64,000 nt of DNA, taken from Zygnema cylindricum. Lineage: Eukaryota > Streptophyta > Zygnematophyceae > Zygnematales > Zygnemataceae. Under the pieces are notes generated by a model. The model had not been told where the DNA came from, did no database searches, and was given only the letters and a program-made list of their open reading frames with translations. Location of the stretch: contig JBBHKE010000108.1 of NCBI GenBank assembly GCA_037447655.1, forward strand, positions 62,001 through 126,000, in the 5' to 3' direction. Below are positions 33,653-46,180 of the stretch, in pieces (positions within the stretch are counted from its first letter, which is position 1; each line of letters begins with the position of its first letter). The translations under genes were made by a program, and so were the position numbers.

Positions 33653-34648
33653 CGGCCCAACGCCAGCCTCCCACGGGGCTGCTGTGGGCCTACTATGGGA
33701 AGAAATCCCTTATTTTTAGACAGTTTTTTGTTTGTTTTTAGCTAGTGCTAACAAATGTACTCCGACTCTTGCGTCACGTCCAGCATGGGTGCCTTATTTG
33801 GCGTATGAGTGGGTTAAATGATGTGCGCGTGCATAGATATCTGCACCATGTTTAGATTTGACTAAGTGAAAACTGCGCTGCACATTGTCGCTTGCGAATG
33901 AGTTTCCAGAATCTGCTTGTTTATATATGCCAATTTGAGCCCGCTCTTGCAAATACACTAAAGTCTCTGCATCATACCTCTTGCGGGTCATAATTTGAGC
34001 TGTGACTCTTTTGGAAGATATGTGTCCGTCTTGATATCTCTACCATGTCGTTGTGAATTCAAGTGACCGGTTGAGCAAATTTTAGTGTGAAATCAGTCAG
34101 TCTACTCCGGTGGACTATCTTTTTGTGAAATTTCCCACTAAAGTTGTTTCAGGTAATATTCTGGTAAAGATGATTACCTCTTCGGAAATACTGAAATGTA
34201 CCGAGGGAATCCAGGATCTGAAAAATATAATTTTTAGCTTAGCCAGAAGTTTTATGGTAGTCACCATCCCACACCATGGTGACTATCTGGATCCTAGGAT
34301 TAGTCTGTACGACAGTTTATTGCAGTTTCGAGGGTAACAGTCTTTATTGAAATGTGCAAGCAGCGGTTAATGCCAAGTTGTCATCCTTGTGAATGACTCA
34401 TGCAACACCGACATGAAACCACAGCGATAGTTGTATTGCTGCTACTCTGAGTTGGGATGACAAATAGTTGAAATATACCTGAATGAATAAAAGTATTACA
34501 GGGTGTGTCTCTCTGCATTAGATATTTAGATGGTAAAAAACTTGGTGAAGGCACTTGTGTCACAGGGTAATATCGAGTATTGTATAGAACAAAACCTCTG
34601 TGGCAGGTGACCCGTGGCAACTTACTCTAGCCTTAAAAATACCTAGTA

Positions 34649-35703
34649 AGGGCACTTTCCCATGTAACCGAAACTTTAATCTTGTAACTTTGTTTCTAGC
34701 GAAGATTCTCCGTACAGCTTTCAAAGCATTCCGATTTAAGCGCAAATAACTTGTTTCTTCAAAGAGTGACAAGCGTAGACATATACGAAACATGTGACAG
34801 ATAAACGGCACACAAAATGTTGCGAAACTTCCACTCGGCTTCAATTTCAGACGTCCACCAGCACGCTGAACAGTTTCTGTCACTTCGCAATGTCTGTACG
34901 CCACAAAGTCGACGTGGAGGCATTGTATATGTTTAGGGTTTGTAACATTGTGACGTCACGCACGTCACGCTCAACTATGACAGCGGCGATGTCACAACTT
35001 CTAAAACTTTCCGCCATGGTTTCCCGATTGTTTTTTTTTTGTTTTTTCTTACTCTTCTTGACATCAAAATACGCCCAAAGATAGTCAAAAGAAATCGTTT
35101 TCAGAGATCTTTCATTTGATACCATTATAGAAGTTTTTCGTTGCAAAAATTGTGAGATAGACGCGGTAGTGGGAGAGGGTGAGAGAGAGAGGCGCTTTCA
35201 CAAGCTTCGCTTTTGCGAAATGGCGTCCGTTGGTCGAGACCCCTCCACGGCCTCTATACGGAAAAAAGCGCACGGAAAAAAGTCACCCACAGGCTGGAAA
35301 CTTGCAGTGGGTTTTTTTATTGTACTCCGTGCACAAAATTTGTAAAAAACTTCCGACACGTGCAACAACATCTGCCTATTCGCTCACCTCATGGAACTAT
35401 ATTTAAAATCACCTCGCGAGGTGATTTTAAATATAGTTTGAAGATGAACTGAAAGGACGCGAAAGTGGGTCGAAACGCGCTAGACAGACGACAAATTGCA
35501 TTGCGTTAGACGACAAACTGCAGTAATCGCGCTTTTCAATAAAGTCGCCCCCCCCCCATTACATGTAAAGTTTTAAGGTAACGCAACTTGTACAGTGGAA
35601 ATTTCAATTTTTTGGTACGGCTGCAGATTTTCTCGTTTTTTTCCAAGTTATAGAGGAAAACGACACAAAATAATTGTAACTTTAACACATGGGAAAGTGC
35701 CCT
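34649..35703. mobile_element. TIR element with AGGGCACTTTCCCATGT ends
   Basis: The 1055-bp element has 17-bp terminal inverted repeats, AGGGCACTTTCCCATGT at the left and its exact reverse complement at the right, with TA next to both ends. No transposase-like frame is visible. A 44-bp perfect palindrome lies at 35395-35438. The left end coincides with the boundary of the AP2M segmental duplication. Confidence 0.75.
35395..35438. repeat. Perfect 44-bp palindrome
   Basis: Two 22-nt arms, the left one AACTATATTTAAAATCACCT plus CG, meet with no spacer at CGCG and are exact reverse complements. It would form a cruciform or, in RNA, a strong hairpin. Confidence 0.95.
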
Positions 35704-35705
35704 TA

Positions 35706-37558
35706 TTCTCGTCTGTATAATAAATTTATAAGCGGCCCATTGGATCTCTTTTCTATTCTGAACCCAAACTACTTATAGAATATTTAACGGGCCTCAGCGT
35801 ATGTTTAAAAAGGGAAGTTGACAGCTCAACACTTTGCCGACTCTCTGTTTCGAAGAGAAGATCTTTTGGAAGAAGTCAGGTCTGGTCTCTGATCTTAGTT
35901 TCAAAAGCAAGCTTTAACGTATTCCTTCTTTCCTTGACGGGAGTGACGATCACAAGTTCCATCTGGTAGAAAATATTGCATTGCCAACATTAGAATGGAT
36001 ATAACTACTACGATTTATTAATTTATTTCTTAAGCCAACTTTCAACAGATTTCAAACAACTTTAATTTTTTCAAGTACTGTCATATATGCAGAATATCAA
36101 GAACAAATTTCGGACTCATCAGCATATTGCAGATTGCCGAATTATCTTCTTCTTATGGTTATTACTATTATTCATTTTTAGGGTTTTATAGGATTTTTTC
36201 AACAGATTTGCATGCATGTTAAAGGAAGAAAGTAATCACACATCCAAGTATCGGCGCAACACTACTAGAATAAGTGAAAGAATTAGAGCACTGTATGTGA
36301 CAATCCCATACTACATGCTTATTGCAAAAGGAGTTTAGAATGCAACATGCATATAGTACAGGCTTCTATTCTCCTCCGATCGACTGTTGCGGTTATGGAT
36401 TGTCGCCGTGCTCCGGAACTCCCTCAACGTGCTCCCCCGGGCTGGGGGGACTTACGGGGTTGTTTTTCATAGATATTTAATTAAGTTAGGGTTGGGATTG
36501 GGGTTTGTATTTTTGTTTTTGTGAGTTGCCGTGCTTTTCATTTGAGTTAGGGTGCTTTTATTTTCCTTTTTGTTGTTTCCTTTTTTTAGGGTGTGTTTTT
36601 GTCGCTCTTTTTGTTTTTTATTGTTGTTTTTCAGTGTTGGTCATGCCACCCCTTTTGTACCCCCAGACTCAGATGGTTTACCATCGTGCTTTTTAATTTA
36701 TCATGCATTTCGAAAGGAGATAAAGAAACTATTTTTCCATGTTTGGACTTCGAACAAAAACCACACAATGCACACCACTGGCCACAAAAATCAACGTACT
36801 GTTCATGAACATGTCAACAGAAGCTGGAAATTTTAACACTACAAAGTGCAAGGCACCACAACATAAATGTTGTATATCCATATAACATATAACACCGACG
36901 AAAGCAAAAGTAGAAGGAAAAGGACAAAAGGGAGAGGGAAGAAGATAAAAAGAAGGAAGAAGATAAAAAGAAGGAATAAGATAAAGAGGAGAAGGAAAGG
37001 AATGGAAAGGAAAAGTAAAGAAAGGGATCAAAGGGAGAAAGAAAAATAACAAAGGAGAAGGAAGAGAATCACAAAAAAGGAAAAGGTTCGAAAAAAGAAA
37101 TGGAAGAGAATGAAGTCCTTTTCACATTGAAATGAGCCGCTTTTAATTCACCATTGCTCAAATCAGATATGAGACATTTTTTCAAGCTTTTTTTTTTTAC
37201 TTCCACATTTTCTCCCAAGGATTGTATCGGCGACACTCCAATGATGAACCTTAAACTGATGCCCTTCTTTCATGGTTTTAAATTCACCGAATCCTTTTAG
37301 GTTTTTATCACCGGCTCCAAAATGAACATTACATACGACTTTATGGCTTTCCAAGACCTATTTGGTCTATATTCCAAAACCATATTCACAACCTCCTAGG
37401 AAAATTCATTGACATTTTTCACCTAGAGGAATCGCGGACAAAAAGAAAAACGAACAGAAAAAGAGAAGACCAAAAGAAAGTGGTGAGAAGCACAAGAGAG
37501 TGAAGAAAAAAGAGAGGACATAAAAAAAACTAGTGAAATTGTCAGACGTGCCTGTTTA
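35706..37558. other. Intergenic region before the NOP58 3' end
   Basis: No gene is seen. A T-rich stretch lies at 36500-36650 and an A/G-rich stretch at 36895-37090. The NOP58 3' untranslated region and polyadenylation site should lie in the last few hundred bases. Confidence 0.4.
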
Positions 37559-40500
37559 CTACTTGTCTGTCTTTAATTTCTTCTTCTTCTTTTCTGCCGG
37601 AGTGGCTATGGGAGTTTCGGCTTTCCTCTTCTTTTTCGGAGCCTCCTCCACATCTTCTTCGGGTGCCTCAACCTCCTCGGATTTCGCCTTCTTCTTACTT
37701 TTCTTCTTCTGCAAAAAACACGATTTCTCAAGGTTTAGACAAGCCCAGACCAGGAAAAAGACAAAAAGAAAAAAAAAAGACAAGAGAGCCCAAAATATAA
37801 AAGGAAAAAGACAAAATACCAAGAAAAAGAACAGACACCAGAGACAGCTCAGAATACCAAAAAGGGAAGACACTTACAAAAAAGGAAAACAAAACAAAAC
37901 AAAAATTAAAAAATCCAGAAAAATATAAAAGGAGAGAAAATACAGAATATTAAAACAAAAAAGAAAACAAAACACTTAAAAAATAACTTCAATCAAAAGA
38001 CTTCAAGAGTCTCAAAATTGCAAAAGGAGACAGCTGAGAACATAACCTTGCTGTCGCGGTTTATGGTAATAAATAAAATACATTTTATGTTTAAAGAAAT
38101 ACGTTTGATCGTTTTTTAGGTGACAATGGGGTTCTAATTGGAAACATAATTGGAAAACAAAGTCATCTTTTCAAAAAAACAAAAACTCTCCAAATGTCCA
38201 AGCCTTTCGACCAAAAAAGGACATCCGAAAACAAAAACTCGAAGGCACAAAGCGAAGTGCATTCATACAGCGAGATACTCACCTCGACAACCGGCTCTGG
38301 AACGGTTTCCTCTGACTTTTTTGTCTTTTTCTTCCCTTTGGTTTCTGTATCTACCACTGCTGCAACTACTGCGGCAACTTCTTCAGTACTCAATTCATCT
38401 GCAGTAATCGTGACTGTTTTCTCCTTCTTCTTTTTCTTCTTCTTATCTCCCTCTTCTGCTTCTCCGTTCTCGACCTCCTCTACCTTCACCTCTACCTTCC
38501 TCTTCTTCTTCTTCTCCTCGGGAGTTTTCTCGCCCATAGTTGTGTCAGCCGCTGAGTTATATGTCTGTTTCACGCCCCAACATAAACCAATATAAGAAAA
38601 ACCCGATAAGAAGTTGAAATAAAAAATAAATACATAAAAACCTCGAACAAATAAAAGCATCCCTTGAAGAAATTCCAACCGACGAAATAACCACAAAAAA
38701 TAGTCCCGTCCTGTCTTACCTTAGCGTCTGTAAGTAAAAGAGTTCCTCCATTGCGGCCCTTGTCATAAGCCTCAATCTTTGGCTTACCCTTTCCAGCACT
38801 ACTCAGCTTTACTAAAGCTTTGCCTTCAAGTTGCCTCAAACGAGCTTCGACCTGCACAAGAAAAAGAAGAAAAAAACATAAACCAAAAGCATTTCACATT
38901 TTCCCTTCACTGAATTTGCACAACATTGGTAGACTCTGAAAACTTGAGCAAAGAGAGCTGGAAAAACATCCACGGACACATATCTTTCATAAATTTACAG
39001 TTTTACCTGTCAGGTGACAGTGTCTTGCAAGTAAAGTATCACCCAATCGACAATCCACTTATCTTTTCATAAAGTTACTCAAAGGAGCGTCATTTGGCCT
39101 AATAAGAGGTGTCTAATTCAAATTTTACTCAGTAAAATTTAAATTATGAATGTATAACACAACTTCATTTCCTTATCTGTAACTATGTTCCAAAAAAGCA
39201 CAGTGTGTACAAGCACTTCCCTCATTAAGGACAAGAGCTCATATCCTGGCTCTATTTCCTAATCCCACATTCGCCTCTAAATTCAAATTTTACTTAGCGG
39301 AATTGAAAATAAGAAAGTGTACCATGACTTCATTCCACACTTCAGAAGTATAGATGTGCACTTCCCTCCATTAAGGACAATAAAGATCTCATACCTTGGC
39401 TCTATTTTCTATTCCAACAGTCGCCTCTACATCGTCTCCCAAAGCATCAATCCTTATGGAAAGAGCACATTTTGCTGCAAGGACTCTAGCAATTTTTCCT
39501 TTGAATTTTGGAGGAGCCTGTCCAATAAGTGATGCGTGGTAGATAAGCCCGTATTTCGGAGTCTCGTGTTTTGTTTTCAATGCACGAAACAATGCCTGTA
39601 ACCAAAAAAAAATCATAACATCATTGACAGATTACATCATTAAAAGATAAAACAATATCAGAACATAATCATCACCAACATCATCATCAGATAACATCAT
39701 TTTCCACATCTTGATGGCAATTTTGTCCATCTATTGTGCCTACTGAAACGAATAAGACTGAATCTATGCCATGAACTCAATGCCTCCACAGGATGGACGG
39801 AAATAATAAAGAATTATAATACAGCAAGCATCATACAAGCTTAACATAATCGAACAACAACAAATTATAATTTCTGTCCAAAGAATGAAAAAAACTTCCA
39901 CCTTTTCAATACTTCCTGCATCAACTGACTAGCCCACGTTCTGAAAAAACTGTCTACCAAACAAAAGCATTTTTCCCAGCTTGAAGAAAAAAGTCATACC
40001 TTTTCTGCTCCTAAAATTTGCACTGTACTTGCAGGTTGTTTTGCTAGATTCATCAAACTTCCTGCGTGTGCTATGAGTCGAGCCCCGACTAATTCTCCCA
40101 CCATAACCGTCAAGTTGGGAGCTATAGCCGCCATTCGACTCCGAAGGTAATCAAAAAGCTTTGCACGATACTCCGATAAGGCAATAACTTGGTCACATAA
40201 AGCCTTCACATTGGTCATATCTTGTTCGCTCACTTCTGTTCCCATAGATATCACTGCAGCATCCTTCATCTCTGATTCTACTTCTTCATCAAGGATCTGG
40301 AGAAGGATTGTAACACCAAAATTAGAAAACGGGGCAGTGTCAGGGGCAGGGGCAATTTAGTAGTCAGTTCCCTTAACATCAGTGTCCACTATCCACTTCA
40401 TACCGCTTTCTTAACAGAAAGCAATCCCTATCTGCAAAAAATAAATAAAAAAAATATTTGCTAAAAACATTTGAAAATAAAAGGGAAAAATAATCTCATA

Positions 40501-43500
40501 ACGCTCAGTATCCAGCCATGTCCTGCCACACATACTCTACCCGTTCCAAACAAAAGAAAGAGAAGGATACCAAACAACAATGACAAAATATAATCAAGTT
40601 AAGTCGACATACTTCTGAGAAGTCGATTGTCGCTGCACTTTCCCTCGGTCCCATAAGCTTGACTGACTTGGCATACTGAATATTGTCCTGGACGATTTTT
40701 CCGAGCTCGGGAAAATGCCAGCCATACCATTCTCGGACTCTCATTGCATAAGTATTCAGTTCCTTATCAAGATCGTCGAGAAGCCCAATGGCCTGAACTA
40801 TCATAGTATCCACCTGAAATACCACAAAGCATAAAAAAAAGCAACATTAAGGGAACATCCTGAGGGACGATGAATGGGAAATACAAGCACATTGAACTGG
40901 CGGAATATCGTGATCCATTGTGATTACTAGGAAACTGCTTTGATTAACATTGTTGTCATTGCGGTACAATGGAAATTGTGGTACAAAATCATTGTATCTG
41001 CAAGTATACAAAGGTGGGAAAGCAATTCATTTCACATTTCCTTTAATACTCTCAACAACCCACATGCATCAATCGCTCTCATTTTTCCTGTCCCTGTACT
41101 TTTTCCAGCCAATAGGGATTCTAATGAAACACTTTCTCTATACAATAAATATAATCTCGTTAGTGCTCACTGACAGGAATCCCGTCAGAATGCACACCCT
41201 TCTGTCGGACAAACTTCAAAACCGAAAAAACTTTTTCACCATTCCACACTTGAAAGATAGCTAAAAGCAAAAAGCAAAAAAAAAACAATGCAAACAACAG
41301 AAAACACTGTCAGTACACCCAAAATATACCTGCATTTTCATCTGAGACTATGAGAGACTCCTCACCTTGTCAGGACTGAACTTGAGCTTATAACGTGAAA
41401 GACTATGGCTGAGACCCAAACTCATAGGTGCCATGTCAGATCCAGCAAGTCCAGTAATGAGCTCCCCCAGTTGACTACGGACACCTCTCATCAACTCCAT
41501 AACAGCAGCTGAATGGACACAATTAATACCCTGCAAAAAATCAACAGAAAAAAGGACGTTAGGTGGCAACAAGAAGCTAAGATCCGTCATCGAAACGTGC
41601 TCTCCACCATAAGTTCTAAAATCTCCCTGTAGCTTGCTCCAAGGAGACATCCATAACCAGCAATGCTATCACAAATTCTACTGCATTAAACAAAAAGGCT
41701 CATCCACCACTCTTTCTCACAAATAATGAATCTTCTAGTTCAACAATCAAGCATACTGATTGATATAGACGATACAAATGCCTCACTTCTTTTTGTCCAA
41801 AATGCCCATTTCACATGCAAGCTATTTTCACTCAAAGAAGTGTCATCACGACTCGGTACATGAAAACCCACCAATTTCTCCTTTATAATGTTTCCAAGCT
41901 TTGAATCGGCCAGAGCTAGTGTTTCCCCTTGACATTGGGCCTTAATAAATTTGCGAAGGCCTTTGCTTAGTTTACTATCCACCAGGGCTGTTGCAGCAGC
42001 CAAGGCATCTGTTGTATTATCAAATTTTTCGAAAGCTTTGAGCTTAACAGCCTACAAAAAAAACACATAAATAACAGAAAAACAGGTAAATATGTCACAA
42101 ACAGCTAACGAGATGATCTATTATCGATTTTTCCAAAAGCATTCAGCTTACCGCCTACATAAAAACACTAACATATCGACGGGCAAATATGAATCACAAA
42201 CAGAAAACAACATATTTTAGTAACAATATTTACAAAAAAAGTTCAGTTAAACGACCAGCAAAAAGAACACATAAATAAACAACTAATCACTAGCAAGAAA
42301 TCCAAACAAAACAAAAGGGAATGATCAATAAACGTGTATCGCAACAGCTAACAAGGATGTAAAAAAACAAAAAATGACGGGCCACCTATGTGATGACAGG
42401 AAAAAAATTATGCAACAGAATATGAATTTCAACAACTTAGTTTCCTTGCCAATCGTTTTCAGTGTCGCATACCTTACTAGCAGATTCCACAGATTCAAAA
42501 ATCTTTGTCACCTCCTGTATGACAGAAATACCCACAAAAAAAAACCACAATTAGCAGATCCCAGAATTGTTCACATTTATACGACACTTTAAAAGATACA
42601 TTCAAAACAAAAAGCCTAGAAAACAATCGCTCAAAAAACCAATGTGCTTGTCCAAAAAGCCTATAACATGCTTCTCAAATACTGCACTCAGGCATCCAAA
42701 TGTAACAATTGCAACACCTTAGAAAGCAGTACTATCGGTTAAACAATAAATAAAAACCTAGATACTGCTGCCTTATTAAAACTATATTCACAAAAGTTCT
42801 CTTGTCACAAATCATATCTACAAGCAGATGTGAATGTTAAAAATTAGAATCCACAAGACACATTGTGATCATATCCAAAAACATCAAATTGTAGAGAAAC
42901 CTGCCAGTAGAGGAAGTCAATGATGTAAGCAATGCTTTTAGAATGCAAATCTGTTTCATATACATATCTGTACATATATAGCTTTACATATATTTACATA
43001 CATTAAATATATCATATGTATATATGTATATATGTATGTATGTATATATATATATATATACACACACACATATGTGTGTGTGTGTGTATGTACGTATGTA
43101 TGTGTATGTGCAGGTGTATGTGCATGTGAATGTGTATACATATATATACATATATACAAACACATATATAAACCGTATTCGCGAAGCACTTTTGCAAGCA
43201 GAGCATACACAAGTGAACATCAGACAACAATTTCCTAAAACCTAACCATAAGACCATCATTTGCCAAAGCCGAGAATACTTCTCCAATAAAGAATAAAAA
43301 TCATAAATCCTCAAAATGCGACAATCATCAACAAAAATCGTGAACACTCCTACAACAATAAAGGTAACTGCCATTCTGATACCCAAAACAATTTGCAAAT
43401 TTTGTGACGAAAATGTTACGAGGTATCATTTTAATGGGGTGCATTTCACCGGAGTAAAGGACCTTAACAAGCAAAACCCTTGGGGGTATGACAGGCAAGC

Positions 43501-44609
43501 AAGAGACAAAGAAGAGGAGAGAGGGAGGGAGAGGGAGAGAAGGGGAGAGAAAGGGAAAACAGAGGGGGAGAGAGGAGCTTAGAGAGAGAGAGGGGGGAAG
43601 AGAGCAAGAGAGAGAGCGAGGGAGAAGGAAGAGAGAAAGGGGGAAGGAAGCTATCCCAAAGCTAAGTGTGATATTTAGATAACAACACTTCATCCCTAAT
43701 TTCAGGTGTGAAAACAAGCTCTAACAAAAGGCACATGATTTAAACATACTACAAAATCCTTAAGTTTATCATCAGATTGGTAAAACCAGGTGCCTCAAAA
43801 GACATACTTGATTCAGAAACCTGAATCTTGACCCTCCTTTCTCATACAAAAGTAATAGCAACAGTCATGATACACTCAAAATGCAATAAAAAAAAAAAAA
43901 AAACTTAACAAATTAAGAGCTTAGCAAGCAGATACTCACTTCAATGAGATAAAAATGTGATTTCAATTGTACGAACTGAACTAAACCCCGAAATTTAGCA
44001 TACAAAAAATGACATATAACAATTAGCAATATAACAACCTAAATTTTACACTTTTAAGAAGAAACATTCTTCTTCTTTTGAATGCAACAAAACTAAAAGA
44101 CTCTGATTTCCAAAAACAAACGCAACATCTGTCATTCCTAAAAAATCTAGAAGGCTAACAAATGTCAATTATTTCATCCCGAAATACAACCTTTTCTATC
44201 CTCGACTATCATCTTTTGAAGCTTCAAAATCATTTTTTTTTTGCAGATTTCGCTCGCAAATACAATATTTTTTCAGTCATTACAGTTGAGCTGGCAAAAC
44301 CGGCTTAAAGTCGATACTGATACTTAAAAGAAACAAACTGATACCTCTTATCCAAATTACTCTCAAACTTAATAAACCGGATAGTCATATTCGTACATGA
44401 TTCAGTACATGTAAATAAGGCAAAAACCCTTAAAAAAGGTGTATAAAAAAGAACCGCATATCTACAACCAGCTTCTGAACATTTTTTAATTTCATTGCAC
44501 AAAGGATTTGATGGAAAGGAAAAAAAAGTACCTCAACTTTGTCAAGCTTTTTGTCATCCAAAATTTTGAAAAGAGCGTAGCCTCCGGGTGTTTCAAATAA
44601 CAATAGCAT
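37559..44609 (-). CDS. NOP58: Nucleolar protein 58, box C/D snoRNP core subunit
   Basis: NOP58 is a scaffold of the box C/D snoRNP that guides 2'-O-methylation of rRNA in the nucleolus. Ten exons join in frame with GT-AG introns: 44609-44532, 42514-42473, 42051-41872, 41530-41366, 40813-40613, 40296-40000, 39595-39395, 38851-38720, 38564-38283, 37708-37559. They give 575 residues. The NOP5 N-terminal domain ([15 protein letters not shown]) covers about residues 1-66, the NOSIC region about 155-210 and the Nop domain about 240-390. [13 protein letters not shown] spans the exon 6-7 junction at residue 321. The C-terminus from about 440 is Lys/Glu-rich with KKKKK clusters. MREWYGWHF-type and DFSE motifs favour NOP58 over NOP56. 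The ATG at 44609 is the only start giving the family's N-terminus. All nine introns are in phase 0, and intron 1 is 2 kb with microsatellites. Confidence 0.95.
42955..43170. repeat. (TA)n(CA)n(TG)n microsatellite in NOP58 intron 1
   Basis: A compound dinucleotide repeat shifts from TATG and TA to CACACA, then TGTGTG and TATACA. The CA and TG runs face each other around TATG, so a hairpin is possible. Confidence 0.92.
43500..43660. repeat. GA-rich tract in NOP58 intron 1
   Basis: The plus strand is almost pure purine, made of GAGAGGGA-type units, and therefore polypyrimidine in the NOP58 transcript. It resembles the longer tract at 29941-30510. Confidence 0.85.
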
Positions 44610-45312
44610 TTTTCCAGCCAATCAGAAACTATAAAAAGAGTAATTTCTGGAAGAAAGCTATCTGGTTTCAGCTGCTTTTGTATCTTCAAAATATTTGGAG
44701 TAAGTAAAGCTAGACAAAGTAAAGAATCTCAAAAAAATTATACAAAAGAGAAGCTGAGAGAATAACAAGAAGCTGTGAAATTATAAACTCCAGGGTTTGA
44801 AAATACGAGCTACAAACACAGAGAAAGTTCAGAATGATGTGAGGACTCTTCTTTTATCAAGCTTTTACAAGTAACAGTTAATAGGGTGACTTAAAATATC
44901 AACAAGATAACAGTGCCTGTCAAATGGCCTCCCTTCCTTCAGCTACGAGAGACCATTAGCCGTTTCCGGACGCCAAAAGAGGCGGCGGAGAAAGAGAGCG
45001 AAGTGAGAGAGAGCAGCAAAGAAGACGCCCTACTGGACGAGTGTGACATGTCAGACAAAGGTTCGACGACCAATACCGTACGGTTCTAGGGTTCACATGC
45101 AGTAACAAATCGGATCGGAGATGACCGTACTGTACCGTACCGTACTTCAGTTATAAGCTCCAAATTTCACCCGATATTGAGTAGAGTACTGTACTGATTC
45201 AGGTTCAAGTCTTCAAGATCAGCTGGAAAACACGCTTTAATCCGATACTGTACTTTATTTCGTACAATACTGTGGTGGTGTCCACATTGGCACATTCTAC
45301 CATAGCGATGTA
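44610..45312. other. NOP58 upstream region
   Basis: No separate gene is seen. The stretch should contain the NOP58 promoter and 5' untranslated region. A purine-rich segment around 44975-45020 and several TACGG-type repeats lie within it. Confidence 0.4.
45087..45093 (-). promoter_or_regulatory. Possible telo-box upstream of NOP58
   Basis: On the NOP58 strand this reads AACCCTA, about 480 bp upstream of the start codon. Telo-boxes (AAACCCTA) are common in promoters of plant ribosome-biogenesis genes. The match is one base short and the distance is large, so this is tentative. Confidence 0.25.
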
Positions 45313-45320
45313 CCTATTGC

Positions 45321-46172
45321 TTGTGTTGGGTATCGAGGACCTTTTCACGATATTCATTATATTAATATATCGAATTTCAGGTAACCGATAATCGATATAT
45401 CTCTTTGAAATATCGAAAATTAAAATATCGCAATATATCGCCAATATATCGTATCTCCAATATATCGAGGCATTAAAAAAATAAAAATGAAAATTTTCAC
45501 AAATCTCCAAAGTCACGTGCCTTCGGACAAGGTGACCGTAAAATTTTTGCCGAAAAGAAATACGGTTTTTTCCTGAAAGTCAGCAGGGTGAAGGAGATCT
45601 CTGCGGTACATTGACGCGGTACACTTGCGAAGCACACGTACATAATACGCAAGTACGGATTTTCGATCGGAAATTGTCGGTTCTCAAATCTTTGACGATT
45701 TTAGAGATTTGATCGTCAACTTACTAAGGAACTACTCAAATCAAAAAACGTATGTAAAAACTTGTTTACAGAAGATACGGGATGTTAACCGAGGCCTCTT
45801 TAATACAGAAATTTTGCTGTCCGTACTATTACAGAGACGTCCTCATGTAACCATACCCCAAATAAGTAATTATATGAATTATAAAATTTGTACTTTTTTG
45901 TCGGTTAAATGTTGCGGCGTCTACCTTTAAGTCACGGAACGAAAATCACGTCGTACGTGGCGTATCAGACAATTTGTTTTTTTCGCTAAAATAACATATT
46001 TTATTAAAATATAAGATATTTAATTTAAAAAATACTATATATCGCGATATATATATATCGCGATGGTTTATGTTGGTCTCGATACGATATATCGAGGAGG
46101 TTACTTGACCGGTATTCGATATATCGAGTATCGCAATTATCGCGATATGAATTTACCAGATACCCAACACTA
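45321..46172. mobile_element. hAT-like non-autonomous element with 8-bp TSD
   Basis: The 852-bp element starts TTGTGTTGGGTATCG and ends GATACCCAACACTA. CCTATTGC is repeated exactly on both sides (45313-45320 and 46173-46180). Eight-base duplications are characteristic of the hAT superfamily. Both subterminal regions are full of GATATATCG palindromes. The interior (about 45490-46060) matches 47690-48240. It contains no transposase. Confidence 0.88.
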
Positions 46173-46180
46173 CCTATTGC

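Larger units (their letters stand above)
33039..34650 (+). repeat. Segmental duplication, distal copy
   Basis: This second copy of 27941-29558 lies about 5.1 kb downstream in the same orientation. It carries the intron end with its MITE (33309-33505), the last AP2M exon and the 3' flank. It ends exactly where a 1055-bp inverted-repeat element begins. Confidence 0.92.

Noticed and set aside
37533-38595. Plus-strand frames rich in Phe and Ser opposite NOP58
   Set aside because: They are antisense shadows of the Lys/Glu-rich C-terminal exons of NOP58.
39655-39715. Possible box C/D snoRNA in a NOP58 intron (several TGATGA-like and CTGA motifs)
   Set aside because: The motifs come from a short ATCATC repeat; there is no terminal stem and no properly spaced box D and guide.
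42955-43170. CRISPR-like or satellite array in NOP58 intron 1
   Set aside because: It is a compound dinucleotide microsatellite without spacers.
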